A DNA stretch of 8,766 nucleotides from Akkermansia muciniphila. GTDB lineage: Bacteria; Pseudomonadota; Gammaproteobacteria; Burkholderiales; Burkholderiaceae_C. Location of the stretch: positions 1-8,766 of the forward strand of contig CALPVM020000078.1 in the NCBI GenBank assembly GCA_943327015.2. Direction: 5' to 3'. A program made the translations under genes and the position numbers. Positions 6,216 through 8,766 of this stretch are shown here, piece after piece. The notes below the pieces were generated by a model. The model saw nothing but the letters and a program-made list of their open reading frames with translations, was not told the origin of the DNA and did not search any database. Position 1 is the stretch's first letter. Each line of letters opens with the position of its first letter.

Positions 6216-7826
6216 ATGCCTGCAATTCGTTCCAAAATCAATCCGCGAAGCGATGCATTTGCCGCCAACGCGCAACGTATGCAAGGTCTGCAGGCTGAGG
6301 TGCAGCGCCTACAAGGCTTGGTAATTGCCGAGTCCGAGTCTAAACGCGCCAAGTTTGAAAAGCGTAATCAGTTGCTACCCCGTGAAAGGGTAGCGCGCCT
6401 GCTAGACCGTGGTACGCCGTTTCTGGAACTGAGCCGTTTGGCCGGCCTCAATATGCACGATGACGACGGCAAAAAAGCCGTGCTCGGCGGCGGCTCCATC
6501 ATCGGCATTGGTGTGGTGGCGGGCAAGCGTTGTTTAATTTCTGTCAACGACAGCGCCGTTAAAGGTGGCACCGTAGCACCTATGGGTTTGCGCAAAGCGT
6601 TGCGCGCTCAGGAAATTGCCACAGAAAACAAACTGCCCGTCATTTATTTGGTGGAAAGCGGTGGTGCCAACCTGATGTACCAGAGCGAAATTTTTATCGA
6701 AGGCGGACGCAGCTTTGCCAATCAGGCGCGCATGTCTGCAGCTGGTTTGCCGCAAATATCGGTGGTGCATGGCTCGTCAACTGCGGGTGGTGCGTATTTG
6801 CCGGGTTTGTCGGACTATGTGATTTTGGTACGCGGCCGATCTAGCATCTTCCTTGCTGGCCCCCCCTTGGTTAAAGCCGCGATTGGCGAAGACTGTACCG
6901 AAGACGAATTAGGCGGTGCCGAAACCCATGCTCAGGTGACGGGCTTGGGTGAGTACTTGTGCGAAGACGACGCCCATGCCATTGCCATGACGCGCGAGGT
7001 GATGGACAAGCTGCGCTGGGACGCGGTAACCAACGCATCGGACTATGCAGAGCCTTTGTTTGACGAACAAGAGTTGATGGGCATTGTGCCTGCCGATGAG
7101 CGTGAACCCTACGATGTGCGAGAGGTGATAGCACGGCTGGTAGATGGTTCCGACTTCTTGGAATTTAAAGCCAGCTACGCGCCCGAGATGATGTGCGGGC
7201 ACGCCCGTGTGCAAGGGCAGTTGGTGGGTATTTTGGGCAACAACGGGCCTATACAGCCAGCGGGCTCTACCAAGGCGGCGCAGTTTATTCAGCTGTGTGA
7301 CCAAAGCGGCACACCGTTGGTGTTTTTGCAAAACACCACGGGCTACATGGTGGGTTCGGTGGCAGAGCGCAGTGGTGCCATCAAACATGGCTCCAAAATG
7401 ATTCAGGCCGTGGCCAATGCACGGGTGCCTAAATTTACCTTTGTGCTCGGTGGCTCGTATGGCGCTGGCAACTACGGCATGTGCGGTCGCGGGTTCGATC
7501 CGCGTTTTATTTTTAGCTGGCCCACCGCACGTACTGCCGTGATGGGTGGAGCACAAGCCGCCAAGGTGATGGATATTGTTAACCGTGCCAAGATAGAGCG
7601 CACCGGCATGGAGGCCAATGAAGTTGCGCTTAAAGCCATGTCCGATGGTTTACGCATGCGTCTGGATAAAGAGTCTTCCGTGTTGTTTGGCACCGCCCGC
7701 TTGTGGGACGACGGCATTATTGACCCGCGCGACACACGTCGCATTTTGGGCTTGTGCTTAGCACTGGCGCAAGAGGCTGAAAAACGTACTTTACGACCCA
7801 ACACCTTTGGTGTGGCACGCATGTAG
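6216..7826 (+). CDS. atuC: Biotin-dependent acyl-CoA carboxylase, carboxyltransferase (beta) subunit, geranyl-CoA carboxylase type
   Basis: A 536-residue carboxyltransferase subunit that moves CO2 from biotin to an acyl-CoA; it works with a separate biotin carboxylase/biotin carrier subunit not seen here. The N and C crotonase-like halves are both complete. The first oxyanion-hole region includes VESGGAN (146-152) and HGSSTAGGAYLPGLSD (185-200), followed by FLAGPPLVKAA (212-222). The second includes NTTGYMVG (373-380) and GGSYGAGNYGMCGRGFDPRF (412-431). It belongs to the lineage carboxylating the gamma carbon of unsaturated acyl-CoAs. The segment IFIEGGRSFANQ (159-170) differs from the methylcrotonyl enzyme (EHFGRIFFNQ, as recalled): Gly163 falls where that enzyme has the Phe that blocks long substrates. 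Geranyl-CoA or a similar isoprenoid is therefore the best guess; methylcrotonyl-CoA remains possible. It is first in an operon with the dehydrogenase 42 bases downstream. Confidence 0.88.
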   Translation: MPAIRSKINPRSDAFAANAQRMQGLQAEVQRLQGLVIAESESKRAKFEKRNQLLPRERVARLLDRGTPFLELSRLAGLNMHDDDGKKAVLGGGSIIGIGVVAGKRCLISVNDSAVKGGTVAPMGLRKALRAQEIATENKLPVIYLVESGGANLMYQSEIFIEGGRSFANQARMSAAGLPQISVVHGSSTAGGAYLPGLSDYVILVRGRSSIFLAGPPLVKAAIGEDCTEDELGGAETHAQVTGLGEYLCEDDAHAIAMTREVMDKLRWDAVTNASDYAEPLFDEQELMGIVPADEREPYDVREVIARLVDGSDFLEFKASYAPEMMCGHARVQGQLVGILGNNGPIQPAGSTKAAQFIQLCDQSGTPLVFLQNTTGYMVGSVAERSGAIKHGSKMIQAVANARVPKFTFVLGGSYGAGNYGMCGRGFDPRFIFSWPTARTAVMGGAQAAKVMDIVNRAKIERTGMEANEVALKAMSDGLRMRLDKESSVLFGTARLWDDGIIDPRDTRRILGLCLALAQEAEKRTLRPNTFGVARM

Positions 7827-7868
7827 TGCCGCATTTTTTCTAATCACTTTTACCCGAAAGCAATAGCC

Positions 7869-8766
7869 ATGATCTTCACCACCGAACATAACCAGATTGC
7901 AGATACCGTAAAAAAATTCGTTATTAACGAAATCAACCCGCATGTGGCAGAGTGGGAAAAAGCAGAGCAATTCCCTAGCCACGAGATTTTTAAAAAAATG
8001 GGTAATCTGGGGCTGCTGGGCCTGAAATACCCCTCTGAATTTGGTGGTAGCGACCTGGACTTTAGCTACTCCATGGTCATGGCCGAGGCTTTAGGCGAGT
8101 GCAATTGTGGCGGCATACCTATGGCTATTGGCGTACAAACCGATATGTGCACCCCGGCCTTGGCGCGTTTTGGCAGTGATGACTTGCGCAAAGCTTACCT
8201 TGCTCCATCCATTGCGGGAGACATGGTGGGTTGTTTGGGTGTGAGCGAAGCGGGCGGCGGCTCGGACGTGGCGGCACTCAAAACAACCGCTAGGCGTGAG
8301 GGCGATGACTACGTGATTAACGGCTCTAAGATGTGGATTACCAATGGCATGAAGGCCGACTGGTGCTGTTTGTTGGCAAACACCAGCGAGGGTGCTCCGC
8401 ACAAAAACAAGTCGCTGATTGTGGTGCCCATGGACGCTGCTGGCATTACCAAGCAGAAGATTCACAAAATCGGCATGGATGCCTCGGACACTGCACAACT
8501 GTTTTTTGACAACGTACGGGTACCGCGCCGTAATCTGATTGGCCAAGAGGGCATGGGCTTTATGTTCCAGATGCTGCAGTTTCAAGAAGAGCGTTTGTGG
8601 GGTGCAGCTGGGTCATTGCGCTCTTTGGATCGGCTGATAGACCAGACCATTGAATACACCCGCCAACGCAAAGCGTTTGGAAAGTCTATTTTAGACAACC
8701 AAGTGGTGCATTACCGCTTGGCCGAGTTGCGCACCGAGGTCGAATTGCTGCGCTCACTGACCTACC
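7869..8766 (+). CDS. atuD: Acyl-CoA dehydrogenase, N-terminal 299 residues (citronellyl-CoA dehydrogenase-like)
   Basis: An FAD enzyme that makes the alpha-beta double bond in an acyl-CoA and passes electrons to ETF. The frame is open from the ATG at 7869 to the window edge; about 85 to 90 C-terminal residues are missing. Visible regions: N-terminal helical domain (1-118), the flavin/substrate signature GCLGVSEAGGGSDVAALKTTA (121-141), NGSKMWITNG (151-160), the beta domain to DNVRVPRRNLIGQEGMG (214-230), then the start of the C-terminal helical domain with TRQRKAFGKSI (264-274). The helix G motif QFQEERL (237-243) has Glu241 before Arg-Leu, where isovaleryl-CoA dehydrogenase carries its catalytic Glu; most others have Gly there. 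That fits a branched substrate. Order after the carboxyltransferase matches atuC-atuD, and residues 81-100 (GGIPMAIGVQ...) look like the AtuD group as recalled. Isovaleryl-CoA or another branched acyl-CoA is the alternative. Confidence 0.88.
   Translation, partial: MIFTTEHNQIADTVKKFVINEINPHVAEWEKAEQFPSHEIFKKMGNLGLLGLKYPSEFGGSDLDFSYSMVMAEALGECNCGGIPMAIGVQTDMCTPALARFGSDDLRKAYLAPSIAGDMVGCLGVSEAGGGSDVAALKTTARREGDDYVINGSKMWITNGMKADWCCLLANTSEGAPHKNKSLIVVPMDAAGITKQKIHKIGMDASDTAQLFFDNVRVPRRNLIGQEGMGFMFQMLQFQEERLWGAAGSLRSLDRLIDQTIEYTRQRKAFGKSILDNQVVHYRLAELRTEVELLRSLTY

Noticed and set aside
6909..7556. 215-codon leftward open frame opposite the carboxyltransferase gene
   Set aside because: Antisense to a complete, highly conserved enzyme; the His-rich translation is the usual antisense artefact and shows no motif.
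8091..8585. 164-codon leftward open frame opposite the acyl-CoA dehydrogenase
   Set aside because: The rightward frame carries all expected dehydrogenase motifs through this stretch; the antisense frame has none.

Overview
This window looks like ordinary chromosome from a Gram-negative proteobacterium. It is most likely a betaproteobacterium of the Burkholderiales, near the Comamonadaceae. The ApaH (including its C-terminal HCPQAQKPG tail), the RhlE-type helicase and the CNNM/CorC membrane protein all read like the versions I recall from that family. This placement rests on remembered sequences, not on a search. G+C is about half by eye, which is on the low side for that family. Composition looks even across the window, and I see no mobile element, tRNA, rRNA, CRISPR array or phage gene.

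Layout. Positions 1-140 hold the 5' end of a leftward secreted-protein gene that runs off the window; it may be a periplasmic glutathione peroxidase. It is divergent from a rightward YdcF/ElyC-type DUF218 membrane protein (194-964). That gene converges on a leftward CNNM/CorC-type transporter-like protein (983-2290), which is divergent from apaH (2315-3190) with only 24 bases between the two start codons. apaH converges on the leftward DEAD-box RNA helicase gene rhlE (3206-4651). This first half is a set of housekeeping and stress genes with very short gaps.

The second half (4762-8766) is a metabolic locus. A leftward operon encodes a small SCP2-like lipid carrier (6052-5756), a MerR-family regulator (5746-5315) and a PNPOx-like flavoprotein (5304-4762), with gaps of 9 and 10 bases. 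Facing it is a rightward operon with a biotin-dependent acyl-CoA carboxylase carboxyltransferase subunit (6216-7826) and an acyl-CoA dehydrogenase (7869 to the window edge). The 163-base divergent region contains a MerR/LiuR-like palindrome centred on ACGTTAACGT, lying over the -35 of a good sigma-70-like promoter for the rightward operon.

Interpretation. The carboxyltransferase resembles the geranyl-CoA carboxylase beta subunit (AtuC) more than the methylcrotonyl-CoA enzyme (LiuB). It has a glycine where the methylcrotonyl enzyme carries the phenylalanine that blocks long substrates. The order carboxyltransferase then dehydrogenase matches atuC-atuD of the acyclic terpene (citronellol/geraniol) pathway. 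The most interesting reading is therefore an Atu-like catabolic module run by a MerR/LiuR-type regulator and paired with an SCP2 carrier, in place of the TetR-type AtuR known in Pseudomonas. The biotin carboxylase subunit and hydratase expected in such a pathway would lie beyond the right edge. I found no clearly exotic or unprecedented system.
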